The notes below the pieces were generated by a model, which worked only from the letters and a program-made list of their open reading frames with translations, ran no database searches and was not told the DNA's origin. From positions 62,001 to 126,000 of the forward strand of contig CAMPDV010000534.1 in the NCBI GenBank assembly GCA_946699065.1: DNA of 64,000 nt, read 5' to 3'. The position numbers and the translations under genes are program-made. Positions within the stretch are counted from its first letter, which is position 1. Each line of letters begins with the position of its first letter. Shown here piece after piece: positions 24,263 through 36,112 of the stretch. This DNA comes from Loxodes magnus (taxonomy: Eukaryota > Ciliophora > Karyorelictea > Loxodida > Loxodidae).

Positions 24263-27200
24263 TTCTTTTGAGTCGCCTTTAAGGTTAAGATCTATTGTAT
24301 TTAAAGGATATTAAATAGTTAGCATTTAAAGTACGTAATTTTTCTAGATTTAATCTAATAGATAAAGATTGTAAAGTGGAGAAAGGAAGATCTTAGTTAA
24401 GTCTTGTATTAAAGTGTAATGACAAGACTGTTGAAGTTAAATTTAGATTTAAAGTGTAAAGATGATTTGATCCTTAAATAGTAAATTTGAAATTTAATTT
24501 AGTAAACATTTAGTTAAATAAAGATTTAACTAAGTTTAGCTATTTTGTTGCTAATAGATTTTCTAATAATTAGGGTTAATTTAGTAATAGATAGGGATAA
24601 TGAAGTGTGTGATAGATTGATATAATAATAAAATTAGAAATAGTAGTAAATAAGAATAAGTACTATAATTGTATAGAGATTGATTAGTTTAAAACAATAT
24701 GCTTAAATAAATAGTTTTTACTATATAAAATGTAATTTGATAATAAATAACTGCAAATATATATATTTAGAATCTAAATATAGAAAATTAAAATTATATG
24801 TAATTAAAACTTTATTGTCAAATTATTATATCAATGATATGTTTTCATTTATGCTATTTTATTCTAAACACACTTCATTTTAATTAACTAATGCTAAACA
24901 ACTATTAAGTTTAACCCTTTCATTCATCATACCAGTATAAATCTTTCAAAATTACAGTTTCTTAAAATCTGAAATATAAATAATGAATAGGTGATTATCA
25001 TAAGAATTTACCAACCATAATATTTAATCTAAAAGAATATAATAATCACAATTTAATAATAATACTATAGCAAAATTTATTTAAATAAATAAATACTAAA
25101 TAATATATTTTGAAAATATTTAGAATCTAGCAATCTATAAATAAATTAACATTAAAAAATAAACAATCAAAATTATCTTTAATGGAATATAATTAATTTA
25201 ATTATTTTATTTATTATATAAAATACTATTATTCATTTATTATTACTATTTACATTTTTACTGTGCTTATTATTTTAAATATTATTCAAACTTTTCATAA
25301 GTATAATCAAATTTTAAAAATACTAAACCATCAATTCTATATTTTCTTTAACTTATTTTATTTACACTAATTCAACATTTTAATCATAAATATAAACTGT
25401 TCTTATCATTTTTTTCAAGTAAAATCATTTATTAATTTCTTTATTTACTATATCCATTTTTCTATATACTATCTATACATTTACATCATATCATGCTCAA
25501 ACTTTCAAATGTCTTTTATTTTTTTATTTCTATATATATTTTAAAATATCATAAATGTACTATTTGCTATCATATAATTAAATAGCACATCTCTTAATTA
25601 AAAGTAAACATTTAATTTTACTGTATCAATTGGATAAGATTCTTAATTTATTATAAAAGAGATTTTATTATTTAGTCTGAAATGTTTAGAAAAATAAGTT
25701 TCTATGTTAGTTTAAATAGAAACAGATATATTTAAATTAATAATAAAAAGTATTCTTTATAAATAAATACTAATTTAAATATTTATCTTATATCAATATG
25801 ATCTTAATTTCTCTAAATTTGCTTCAAAGATTTATTTGATTTATTTTAGCTCACTGTATGTTAAAACCTCATAATTAAAGACACTTCTTAAATAATTTAA
25901 TCAGCACTCTTATAAAATTTTATTATATTTGCTTTATCTAAAACTTTGCTAGTCAGAGAATTTTAACTTTTATTAGTTATTTTCATTTTATTATAATTAA
26001 TAATAGATTATGTTCACATATTTAACTTTACTTAATAAAAATTTAAGTTGCTTAATTCACTTAATATTATAAAGTTTATTCTATAAGAACTTGAAAAGAA
26101 AAATGTTAGTAAATTAAATAAAATCTCTATGTAATTAATTATTCGTTTATTAATTATTAATTTTAACGTATTTTACTCTAAGAAATTAATAACTACCACC
26201 AACTCATTATTTCAAGTTAATTTCCCACTAAGAAACATTTTGAAGATAAAATTTTAACCAAATTTTATTAAGGAGCTATATAACGTTGCAGAGATATGAT
26301 GAAATAAATACTATAAGAAAAATACGAATTAATTTAGAAACTTCCTAAAATTATCCATATTAAACATAAAAAGTAATATAGGAAAAAATAATCTTAATCT
26401 TTAATTTATTAACTGATTCTTATATTCTTTAAATATGATTTACATTTATAGTATTTTCCTTTGAAAAATTATCTCAACTATAAATGGAGGAAAAATAATG
26501 TTTATACATATTCTCAAATGTTTCTTCTATTTTTATTTACTTAAAAATCTTTCTGATAGATTTCTAACTAGAAATTTGTAAAGAATAACAATATAAAGCT
26601 AAATCTACTAAAACTAGAAAATTACTTCGTTTCAATAATTAGAAATAGACCCTCAAATTAAAATTTTCATAAGAATTTACTTGAAAAATAAACTAAAAAA
26701 TTGAAAGTGTATTTCAAATTAAACTGAGCCGTAGTTAGAATGAAATGAAGCTTTAGGATAGATGATGGAAAATAAAAAGTGAAAAAATGAGAAAAAGAAA
26801 TCTACATTAATAAACTTAAATTTATATAAATTAAAGTATCTGAATTAAATCGGAAGTTTCATACAATAATAATTTTATTAAAGTTAACTAATTTATAAAT
26901 TTTATACTTTTAGGCTTGCTTAATTATTGTTAAAGTCTTTTTGCTTAAAAATTTTATTTAAAATTAATTTAGTATGAAATGTACTAATTTAAACTTATTT
27001 TATTACATCTTATGGTTTCATTAGTTATCTTGGCCTTACATAAAATAAACATAAAACTTATTTTTCTTTTATGGAATAATCCTCAAAGATTTTTTAGTTC
27101 ATAATTAAAGAAATTTATTACTAATCCTTTAATTATACGTTGACTTAAAGGACATATTTCGTACTTTATTATTTTTTAAATGTTCTAAAATTATCTAATA

Positions 27201-28040
27201 ATTATTTTCATAAAATTAATGAATTTAAAGCATTTATTTTTTATAATACAACATAATAAAATTAAAAAAGTTATCAATAAAAAAACATCAAAACTTTGAT
27301 ATAAGATTCTAGATTACGATTTTTTAATTTTTTGTTTTTATTGAGGTTTTATAATTTACGCACTATAATAAAATTATAATTATTTTGTATGTAATTTTAT
27401 TAATTTATTAGAAATAGCTTTTTTATTTTTTATTTATTATTAATATTTTATTTTTCTATTTATTTATTTATTTTTTATCTACAGATATCTTGATTTTACA
27501 ATTTTAAATAATTTATTCCCTTTCTTATTAACTATTTTTTTATATGATATTATGGTTTTGTAAAGAGTTTTTATTTTCAATTTATTCATTTTATAATTAC
27601 TTTAAAAGAAGAATTTAAAATTTATTTTTTAATTTATGTGAATAAATTAAAATAGATTAGATATTAATAAATTATTATTTATTTTTATTTTTTATAATAT
27701 TTAATTTTGATGTTTTTTGTTTACTCTAAAATAAGTTAATGCCAATAATTTATTAATTAAGCTTTCAAATATTATTTAATAAATGACTTCATTAGTTATA
27801 AGCAATGCAATTCTATCTTCTTATTTTTCTTTTATATTTATTATATAGGAAATGCAGAGCAATTACCTTATTCTATAGTTTTAGCCTCAAACTTTATTTT
27901 TTCGTTTTTAATTTGTATATTTTTTTAACTTATTGAATGATTTATCCTGAAGCAAATAAAGCATATTCTATATTTTTTTGAAAATATGTACCCGTTATTA
28001 AATAAATAAATTTTATTTAATATAATAATTTAATATAATA
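24263..28040. other. Long AT-rich stretch
   Basis: About 3.8 kb of mostly A/T low-complexity DNA. Slightly more complex patches occur at 24300-24660 and 26650-26850, but no domain, RNA gene or recognised repeat appears. Confidence 0.4.
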
Positions 28041-28335
28041 ATTGAAAAGTCGGTGGAAGCTGATATTGACCTTCTTGACTAAACTTTCTGGTTTTATGGC
28101 TAGGAACAAGTTCCTTTCCTGTCACTGAGAAAATCCGTGATCAGAGCCATTTTCTTAAAGAGTGAAGAGAATGCTGTCTATTAGATTATCCGCTCTTGGT
28201 AGGAGCTTGAAGCCTTGTTGCTTATAGCGATGAAGCTCCCTAGCAGCTGTGTCTGGAACACAACAGAATACCCATTATTCCATAAAAAGATAGCGTCGGT
28301 TCGTATAATCGGAAAGGATTTTCTGGCCCCAAAAA
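28041..28335. other. G+C-rich island, possible exon or structured RNA
   Basis: About 290 bp with far higher G+C and complexity than the flanks. The plus strand reads 'LPSSCVWNTTEYPLFHKKI' in one frame; a minus frame reads 'FPIIRTDAIFLWNNGYSVVF'. Both are plausible and neither matches a family I know. I also compared it mentally with RNase P, SRP and U-type RNAs and found no convincing signature. It lacks the SINE hairpin motif and 3' stem-loop. Confidence 0.4.
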
Positions 28336-28429
28336 CTCATATAATTAAAATAAAATAATTTAATATAAATTTATATTAATAAATTAAAATATTTCATAGA
28401 ATACTAAAATCAATAAATATTCAATTGCT

Positions 28430-28795
28430 GAAAACGGAAAAAACTTAAAAGGAAAAAGTAAAAGAGTCAAAGGAAATAAGAGTGATGATGAGATTTAAGG
28501 CATAATTAAAAATAAAAATAATGGCAGGAACGAGACTATTATCTATACGATTATATCTCTATTTTAAGAGAGATTCTTGCTTGGATTCAAGACCTTGAAG
28601 GGAACGATGTCTGAAGATTATCTGAACATGATAAGCGTTTGAAGTTTATTATTTTCGAATCTAGATTCATTACTCAAGATATTTTTTGTTTAAAGAAGCA
28701 AATTAGAAGAATTCCTGTTATATCCATTAAAAAATCCGTTCAGAGAAAACAGCATGGTGAGAACAGCCTTTCTCAAACATTCTAAATTAATAATT
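28430..28795 (+). other. Possible coding segment
   Basis: Complexity rises again after about 95 A/T-rich bases. One plus frame reads 'YDYISILREILAWIQDLEG' and 'IIFESRFITQDIFCLKKQIR', another reads 'SEDYLNMISVWSLLFSNLD'. It may belong to the same gene as the preceding island, with the A/T-rich spacer as an intron, but frames and domains do not settle this. Confidence 0.3.
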
Positions 28796-30329
28796 ACTAT
28801 AAAAAAATTCCCAAACATTTTTTGTATGAAAGTATCTCTTAAATTAAAAATTTAAAAAACTTTGTTTTTATTCTAAATTTAAAATGAATAAGAATCTTTT
28901 ATTATGTTATGAGATTAAATCTCCGCAGATCTAGTTCAAATTTAAAATAATCATCAATATTTATTTTTGTCTTATAGATTAAAAAGAATAATTTTTTCAT
29001 AATAGAATTAGAAAAAAATTTAATTATTTTTAAATAAATTAGAAAATTGCTTTATTTAAAAAAATATAAAGGCTAACTAAAATTTAATTATTAACTTTGC
29101 AGCTCATATTATCAGGCACTAAATGTAATTAAAAAAATTGCTGTAGATATTTATATTTGCAAATAAATAGATTTAAACTCAATATATTATGAATTTTTAG
29201 AATGGCTTAACATCAAAATAAAAAATAATATATATTCTATTAAAATATACTTTTTCATTATATAAGAATAAAAATTGTAATTTTTAATTGGTAAATGAAT
29301 AAATAACATTCAAAAGATCAAGCCTGCAAAGAATTTAATTTTTTTACTATTTAAATTATTTCTTTCATCTAATTATTTAATATTTTATAATTAATTAATT
29401 TTTCGAAGAAATGTAGCTTTGTTGTGTGTTACCAAGCTTCAATTCGTAAAATGCATGAAACATTTATCTTTTTCTGCTTTTTTTATTATTAGATTAATCA
29501 TCTCTATCTATATTAAATAGCAAAATAAGTTAATAAATTATTATTTAAAAATAAGTTAATAAATATTGTATAACATCAATTTAATAAGCAAATATTCCTA
29601 TTAAAAAACAGAGATATAATAAAAAAATATTGTTAAATTAAAATTTTTATACATTATTAAAAATATCCAAAATATTCACTTTTTTAGTATATATCTACCT
29701 AAAAAAATTTTCTTTTTCCATCCTTAAAATTCCTGTAGTAAAAATCTCTGAGCAAAAACAAAAAATTAATTATAAAAATATTTTTTATATTCCTAATCTA
29801 TCTTATATCTTATCTAAAAAAATTAATTTCAAATGATTTACTTTAATAAGAATAATTATAAATTTAAAAATTTGATTCAAAATTTCAAAAATTTGTAGTC
29901 CGTCCGAAAAATATTCTATAATGTAATACGCTGAGCGAATTACAAAAAAAAATTTTTCCAACTTTTCTTTTTACAAAAAAAAATTTATTTTCAAAGCTTT
30001 TTAGTTATTACGTTTTCAAAATTTTCAAAATTATTTAAAAAAAATTCCATTATTAATTATTTTTGGTCTGTCCGAAATTTATTACTTCCAAAATTCTATC
30101 ACCATTCATTTCCCTTAAGTACTTTTCATTTTTTTTTGTTCTGTTTAAAAAATTTTTATTCCAATTTTCACAAATTTATTCCGTCCCCAAATTTTCCCTA
30201 AAAATAATCGCTGGGCAAAAACAAATTTAAAATTTTCACAAAAATTATAACTCAAAGAAATATTTAAAAATAGAAAAACAAAAAATAATAGCAAAAATTA
30301 AAAATGCATTCGTATAAAAAATACTTGTC
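28796..30329. other. AT-rich intergenic stretch
   Basis: Low-complexity A/T DNA with several A-run/T-run blocks at 29690-30260, including a recurring phrase near 29897 and 30065 ('GTCCGTCCGAAAAATATT' and 'GTCTGTCCGAAATTTATT'). No gene seen. Confidence 0.4.
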
Positions 30330-31149
30330 TTTTTAACTCTCATTATAAATCTTTATTTTAAATCCTATCATAAATTCTATCCATAAATTTAGATCAGAAA
30401 TTTTAATTTTTAACTTAAAAAAATATTATTTTTTACATATAAATTTTTTAACCTTAAATATAAAAACTATTTTTTACCTTTTTAATGTTAAAAAAAACTT
30501 TAATAACTTTTCTATCCAAATGCTTTCTCTTTTAATTTAGATTATATTTTTTCCTCTTACTAACTTTAACCTCAAAATTACCAAAAAATTTTTCACTCAT
30601 AATATATCAAATAGTATAACTTAAATAATAATATAAATTATTTTAAAATCTAAATTAGAATCTCAACTATTTTAAATTTATTGCTCTACAAGATTTTATT
30701 AGAAATGAATCAAATTAAAAATTATACACAACTATTCTTAAAACATACAATATCATATAACCTCACTTATCATTTTAAATATAAAATACCTTTTTTTACT
30801 CAATACCTAAACTCATAACAAACAAAAATAAAGCCTTTACTATTCTCACAAAATTTATACTTTATATACTCTAACCTTTTAAATTTAAATACACGATAAA
30901 CTACATTAAAGCTATATTTTAAATAGAACTATAGAGCATTAATAAAAAAACACTTATATAACCATAACCATAAATTTAAATGCATAATATTAAATAAATC
31001 ACTTAAATCTAAGCATACTAAATACTGCTTTCTTAAATTGGTAAATTTAAAGAACATAACTAATATTATTATTATTGAACACAATAAACTTCAAAATCTT
31101 TTAAATCATGCCATAGAATATCAACACCTTAATAATGAAACTAATATGA

Positions 31150-31160
31150 AATGACTAATT
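31150..31160. repeat. Target-site duplication, left
   Basis: AATGACTAATT, repeated exactly at 32132-32142 on the other side of the coiled-coil element. Paralogous copy 1 lacks the element at this position. Confidence 0.8.
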
Positions 31161-32131
31161 AATAATAATATTAATTTTGAGTTTTCCGTTTTAGGGATTT
31201 CCAACCCCGTCAGGAGGACAGCAGTTCATGCTCCCTGCTGTTAAATATAAATGTTTGGGACGTCCAATTTTAAAGAGATTGGGAACTCGGATTTCTCCAG
31301 GTTTTTCTTCCTTTTACTTGATATGGTTCCATCTTGATCTTGTATATTGAATCATCCGGGTTGCAATACATTCTTTTCATTATTGCTTCTTCATTTTTCT
31401 TCTTTTGTTGTTCTTTTATCCAATAGCTTCTTTTTTCTATTAGAATTTCTAACACTTTCGATAAAAATGTCATACGCTTCCATAGCAGAAACATTTCTTT
31501 TTTATTTTGAATTATTTTCCTTGATTTATTTGCTCTTTCTAGGCTTCGATTTCCATTTGTATAGCTCCAGTTTCGCTTTACTCTTTCTTAAAAGTTTACA
31601 ATTTCTCTTCTACTTTTCCGAGTGTTCTATCCAGTTCAGTCTGTTTCTAAAGCTAATTTTAGGATTCGTTACTCTGACTTTGTGAGATATTCCAAAAGGC
31701 GTTAAAATCTCTTTTCTAGGACATAAATCTTGACTCAATTCCTTTTGCTAGGTCTAGCTTTGCCATCAGCATATCATTGTCCTTCTTCAATCTCTTGATC
31801 TCTTTCTGGAGGTTCAGTACCACTTTGATGAGCTACTCCATGTTCATCTGGCCAGAAGGGTTGAACTCTGATACCTCCTGGTGGAGAACAGACTTCATCT
31901 GTTTCTTCGGTTTCTCGCTTGAGGTTGGAGTTTCCGTGTGTATATTCTTCAAGGTTGGCTTTCGTTCGTTTTGTTAGATTCCAAGTTGTTAGTTCAGTAT
32001 TGGTTAAGGTTGTGATAGAGAAGATTGTTAAGATTATTAAGACTTGGTTTCTTGCTTCCTCCCTTCCCTTTTGGCTTAGGAAGAGGTGGTATAGAAGCCT
32101 GACTTGAAGCCTTCAACCATTTTTTTGATGC
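31161..32131 (-). mobile_element. 971-bp coiled-coil-encoding retroelement insertion
   Basis: Bounded by the 11-bp direct repeats at 31150-31160 and 32132-32142. In minus orientation it starts just upstream of an ATG, encodes a coiled-coil protein, and ends in a short ATT-rich tail (31161-31175), as expected for target-primed retrotransposition. A related copy lies at 59095-60132. No reverse-transcriptase motif is present, so it is non-autonomous or an ORF1-only unit. Confidence 0.75.
31190..32120 (-). pseudogene. Coiled-coil protein (ORF1-like), frameshifted
   Basis: From ATG at 32120 the central part reads as a long amphipathic helix: 'EVSEFNPSGQMNMEQLIKVV', 'LNLQKEIKRLKKDNDMLMAK', 'LDRTLGKVEEKLQTFKKEQ'. 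Gln at several heptad sites is TAA or TAG. The relative at 59095-60132 conserves this core ('EITEFNLSSQMSMEQLIKVV'). The N-terminal part and the last 250 bases read best in other frames ('AMEAYDIFIESVRNSNRKKK', then 'FPISLKLDVPNIYIQQQGA' before a TGA), and the other copy has different breaks. This suggests decaying copies rather than introns. By family analogy, LINE ORF1 proteins are coiled-coil RNA chaperones; assignment to ORF1 is inference. Confidence 0.6.
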
Positions 32132-32142
32132 AATGACTAATT
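32132..32142. repeat. Target-site duplication, right
   Basis: AATGACTAATT, identical to 31150-31160. Confidence 0.8.
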
Positions 32143-32584
32143 TAAATAAAAAAGAACTTTAAATGCTCAAAAGATAAATTAAATTAAATTTACCCTATAT
32201 ATAATATACTTTTATATACCTTACACAAAAATATATAATTGCATGCCAATACCTTTAATAAACTCGTTTATTAGTTGCAAAGATATTATATAATTTTTTA
32301 GATTAAGTAGAGTCTAAATAAAGTATTAAAAGCCATTCATTCTCTCAGAATATTTCACAGTTATTTTCAAGAAATCCTTGTTTCTATAAATCACCTTACC
32401 CCCTTATTAATAGTTTTAACAAATACAACATACATTCTATAAACAATAATAAATAAATAGCTTACTTTCTAATTAAAGATTATATTAAAAATAACTGTTA
32501 CGATCTAAATAGTAAAAACTATAAATACCTCTTACATACTATTGATATAAATAAAATATTACGATCTAAATGAAAACTTAAAAT

Positions 32585-33005
32585 GTACCCCCTATATGTT
32601 AAGAATATTAAATACTTACCATCTATAAGTTTTAAAGAATATTAAATGCTTAACTTACATACTATAGATTTTAAAGAAATTAAATGCTTAACTTACGATC
32701 TATAAGTTTTAAAGAATATTAAATCCTTACCAGCTAGTTTTAAAGAATATTAAATGCTTAACTTACTCACTATAAGTTTTAAAAAGAATTAAATGCTTAA
32801 CTTACATTCTATAATTTTAAAGAATATTAAATGCTTAATTTACCCCCTATAAGTTTTAAAGAATATGAAATGCTTAACTTACATTCTATAAGTTTAAAAG
32901 AATATTAAACTGCTTAACTTACACACTATAAGTTTTAAAGTATATTAAATGCTTAATTTACCCCCTATAAGTTTTAAAGGATATTAAATTCTTAACTTAC
33001 CTATA
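32585..33005. repeat. 38-40 bp tandem repeat downstream of ORF-B, copy 2
   Basis: About 10 copies of a unit like 'TATAAGTTTTAAAGAATATT' followed by 'AAATGCTTAACTTACA'. It occupies the same place relative to ORF-B as the 32-bp array at 19615-19965 and shares its core, but has a longer monomer. Confidence 0.85.
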
Positions 33006-33117
33006 AATAAAATTATAAACTTTACTCTCTGTAATAAAAATATGTTTCAAAATTTGTCGCACCTCCTATTATATGGACTAGAAATTTTTATACCTTCGGC
33101 TTTAAATAGTATAACAC

Positions 33118-34287
33118 TCACCACCTATATATTATTTAAAATAGAACCTACTCAATTCCATTTGAATAGTATCTCCATTCACTATTTCAATCTCAGCTAT
33201 TGCTTAAGAATCATTATCCAAGATTTAACCGTTCTTCAATAAGTCTAAATAATATGGCCATAATTAAGTTTATTATTTGATATATTCCTTTATCTACTTG
33301 ATAGTAGCATCTTATTTTACCTAGAGCCATAATGTCTTCTTGTTTGGCGATACTATTGTTATAGAGATATCCTAACTTTACTACTATAGTTGCTAAGACT
33401 GTTAAGGCTACTATTAAGCCTATTATTAAGTCTATTATTAAGACTTTTATTAAGATTTTTATTAAGATTTTTATTTAGGTATCTAAGGTTATTATTAATA
33501 GTTCTACTTTGCTTTGATAAGCTAAGATGGGAGCTATTATGAAGCCTAAGTCTTACTCTTCTATTATTGAATCTAAGTGCTTTATATCTAACTCAACTGT
33601 GTCGCAAGATTCTTATTCTCCTCAACTAATATCTTTATTTAATTTTCTAATGTACCTTTCTCTTATTAGTAAGCCTAGACTTGATAATTCAACTATTATA
33701 ACTAAACCTAGTATTAACCGCTGACCTAAGTAACTTAAGTGTAAGAACTCTTAACATTCTCTAAATCCTCGAATACCTTTTTCGATACCTAAGATAGTTA
33801 TTACATAACTCTTTAAGCCTCATTAATTAACGATTATATTGCCTAGCTCAATTGAGGATTATCGTAACTTAACTAATAGAATTACTATGAATTTCCTAAC
33901 TGATTTTTCTTTATTTAGTTCTACTAGATTCTTAGAAGGTTTAGTTACTACTTGATAACCCTAGCTGATTATTTTAACTCCTTCTATAAAGCTAAGCTGT
34001 CCTTAAATACGAATAAATTGATATTCTATATCAACTACTAGATGAAAGTAATTTGCTACTTAGCTAACGAAATATGAACTGATTTTATTGAAGCCCATTA
34101 ACCTTCTAGTAAAGCTATGCAATCGGGCAATCTATTTGACTCCAAATACTTCAACAACTGAGTATCCTTCTATAAGTTTATAGGATTTATCTTATGAGAT
34201 AGTTAACAATTTTAGTTGAAACATTTGATACTACAATTTTACTAGTGCTGCTAAAAGGAACATTCTGCACAGATGTTGTGCTAGCAT
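33118..34287 (-). CDS. Orphan protein ORF-B, copy 2 (intact)
   Basis: Uninterrupted 389 residues plus TGA (33120-33118) under TAA/TAG=Gln, TGA=Trp; start ATG 34287-34285 is conserved with copy 1. Readable landmarks are 'MLAQHLCRMFLLAALVKLQ', 'SSYFVSQVANYFHLVVDIEY', 'FIEGVKIISQGYQVV', 'NKEKSVRKF' and 'LGYLYNNSIAKQEDIMALGK'. A very hydrophobic Ile/Leu region precedes the last 100 residues and is encoded by TTAATAATA-type repeats, so low-complexity DNA contributes to it. TGA as Trp occurs three times near the C-terminus. Conservation of frame between copies, with synonymous Gln exchanges, indicates selection on protein at some time. No family recognised; it could be a host gene duplicated with its surroundings or an accessory gene of an unknown element. 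Confidence 0.68.
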
Positions 34288-34477
34288 GGTAGAATCATAG
34301 GAATCTTGTCCTACCCATCGAAATTTCCTTAACATGAATAACATATAATGTTTTAGGACATTTCTTTCATTATTATTATTTTTAGAAAATTTTGCCCTTG
34401 ATGTGGTAAAAATTAAACATGGAAATTTACAATTTTTAACAGAATTAAATAAAAATAAATAAATAAATTTGATTATA

Positions 34478-34508
34478 GAGCGCGTAGCACCTCGTTGGTG
34501 CGCAGCTC
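34478..34508 (-). other. LINE 3' stem-loop
   Basis: GAGC...GCTC outer stem and GCACC...GGTGC inner stem, nearly identical to the SINE-like 3' stem-loops at 11482-11513 and 22147-22178. The shared block also extends upstream ('GAAACATT', 'TTAAAGAGCTGCGCACC'). Confidence 0.8.
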
Positions 34509-34521
34509 TTTAATAAATGTT

Positions 34522-35307
34522 TCAATACATGTCTATTTCTTCAAGTAAGCCTTCAGGTAATAAAAATTCTTCTCTTATTAGTTCCATATCTTCATCATTT
34601 TCTTCTTCAATATCTCTTGTTCTTCTGTCTTCTATCTATCTACGTTTTATTGATTCTTCGTTACAAGCGTCCATTGTTTTTTTTACATACTTTGCTAATT
34701 TTCGTTTCTAATTCTTTTTTTCTTAATCAAGCTTTTATAAACTCATAAAAATTATCCTTTTCCTGCTCTATAATATTTTCCTATTTCTTTTTTTCATTCA
34801 ATTTTCTTTTCTAAGTATCCTTTTTTTCTTTTTTCTAATATGTTTTTGATATAATCTTTTATTATCAAGTCAGTTTTAGCTCTTTTTTACTCTTCTTAGG
34901 TTCTAATGAATTTTTTGAATTTTGCCGTACCTCATATTATATCAAATAGTTCCATTCCTTGTCTTTCTACTCCTATTGTTCTTAACTTTCTAATACATAT
35001 TTATCTACTTTCTTTGTATTCTGAGCATTTTTCTATGATATGCCTTTCGTTTTCTCTTGTATCATTACAGAAAGGGCATTTGCTTGTCGCAACTAGGTGT
35101 CTTTCTTTTAAACAATCCTGGCTCCCATTACATCTCGTTCTTATTCTAAATATGTAGCATATTTCTTCTTTTCTATTTTTATTGTATCTCAGGTAGTTGG
35201 GTGGTCCTACTACATATTCATCAAATCATGTTTTTCTATACTGTAGAGTTGTTATCATTTACTCCATTCTTTCTCTATCTTCTATGTATACTCTATGTTC
35301 TCAAATT
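34522..35307 (-). pseudogene. LINE ORF2 C-terminal fragment with zinc knuckle
   Basis: Reads 'LVATSKCPFCNDTRENERHI' then 'IEKCSEYKESRQICIRK', a C-x2-C-x8-H-x4-C zinc knuckle (35024-35078) typical of the region after the reverse transcriptase in LINE ORF2 proteins, preceded by 'GPPNYLRYNKNRKEEICYIF' and 'RIRTRCNG'. The extreme C-terminus is acidic ('RDIEEENDEDMELIREEFLL', 'PEGLLEEIDMY') and ends at TGA 34524-34522, 14 nt before the 3' stem-loop. Between the zinc knuckle and the acidic tail the frame changes once, so this copy is damaged. Gln codons here include TAA, and TGA appears at 'RKTW' and 'DIIWG'. Reverse transcriptase and endonuclease domains are missing through truncation. Confidence 0.85.
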
Positions 35308-35796
35308 GCACGATTAATAATAAATATAATACTTAAACATTTATTTTTACTAATATTACAAAATAAATTAAAAATTTAAATCACAAACATAACTTTACTA
35401 TTTAAGATAATCAAGCTAAAATACAAAAATTATAAAAAATTAAATAAAAATTAATAACAAATATTGATAAAAAATATATAATTTATGAAATACAAATAAA
35501 AAACATTAATTTAAATTTTTAAAACCTTATTTCTAAAAATAAATATTTAACAATATGATTAAAAAAAGTTACACCATAATAATTACTTCTTACTTAATTT
35601 TAGATTAAAATAATTATTAATTTTTTATTATTATTATTAGAAATAAAATACTTTATAAAAAAAATTAAAAAAATAAATTAGAGCTTTATTTTAAAAAATA
35701 AAATAAAACAAAAAATATATAAAAAATAATCAAAATCTTAAATACAAAAATATAAATTAATAATTAAAATATATATTTAGTTTATTTTAATTTTAT

Positions 35797-36112
35797 ATAT
35801 GAAAATTATTAAAATAAGAGAGTTCGTAAAATCTACTGCTGAATAGATAAAAAGCTTTTATTTCAACTTATTCAGTAATTTTTCATCTTTCACTTTGTAA
35901 TCATCCATTATATAGCCAGCCATTAAAGCTAAAATCCTTCAACTTTAGATAATCTTTGATAGATCAAAGTTTTGCTAAATTGCAAAGACATCTCGCTCGA
36001 GCTAGTATCTAAAGTTCCATAAATAAAATAGTCGATTATAAAGCTGATATACCGCTAAATCAATCCCCTTGATTGTTTTATATGACTAAATATGTAGAAT
36101 TAGTGCATAAAT
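35797..36112 (-). pseudogene. ORF-A coding remnant, copy 2
   Basis: Counterpart of 22375-22690. Minus-strand reading gives 'LDTSSSEMSLQFSKTLIYQR' and 'LSKVEGFQLQWLAIQ', then after TATATAATGGA (ATG at 35908) a second frame 'MDDYKVKDEKLLNKLKQK'. The frame change is at the same place as in copy 1. Protein unrecognised. Confidence 0.45.

Larger units (their letters stand above)
34450..35307 (-). mobile_element. 5'-truncated LINE (non-LTR retrotransposon)
   Basis: Carries the ORF2 C-terminus, a short 3' UTR, the stem-loop (34478-34508) and an AAAT/TTTA tail. The empty site in copy 1 (about 21390-21420) shows where it begins and ends: 'AATAAAAATAAATAATAAAT' is continuous there. The 5' truncation point is near 35307. 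This is the only element in the window with an enzyme-associated LINE domain, so it defines the lineage whose 3' end the SINE-like elements share. Confidence 0.85.

Noticed and set aside
28041-28335. RNase P, SRP or telomerase RNA
   Set aside because: No diagnostic conserved box is in place and no flanking Pol III terminator or promoter is convincing.
31270-31977. Plus-strand standard-code ORFs of 66-112 codons over the coiled-coil element
   Set aside because: They are antisense shadows; the minus strand carries the coiled-coil frame shared with 59095-60132.
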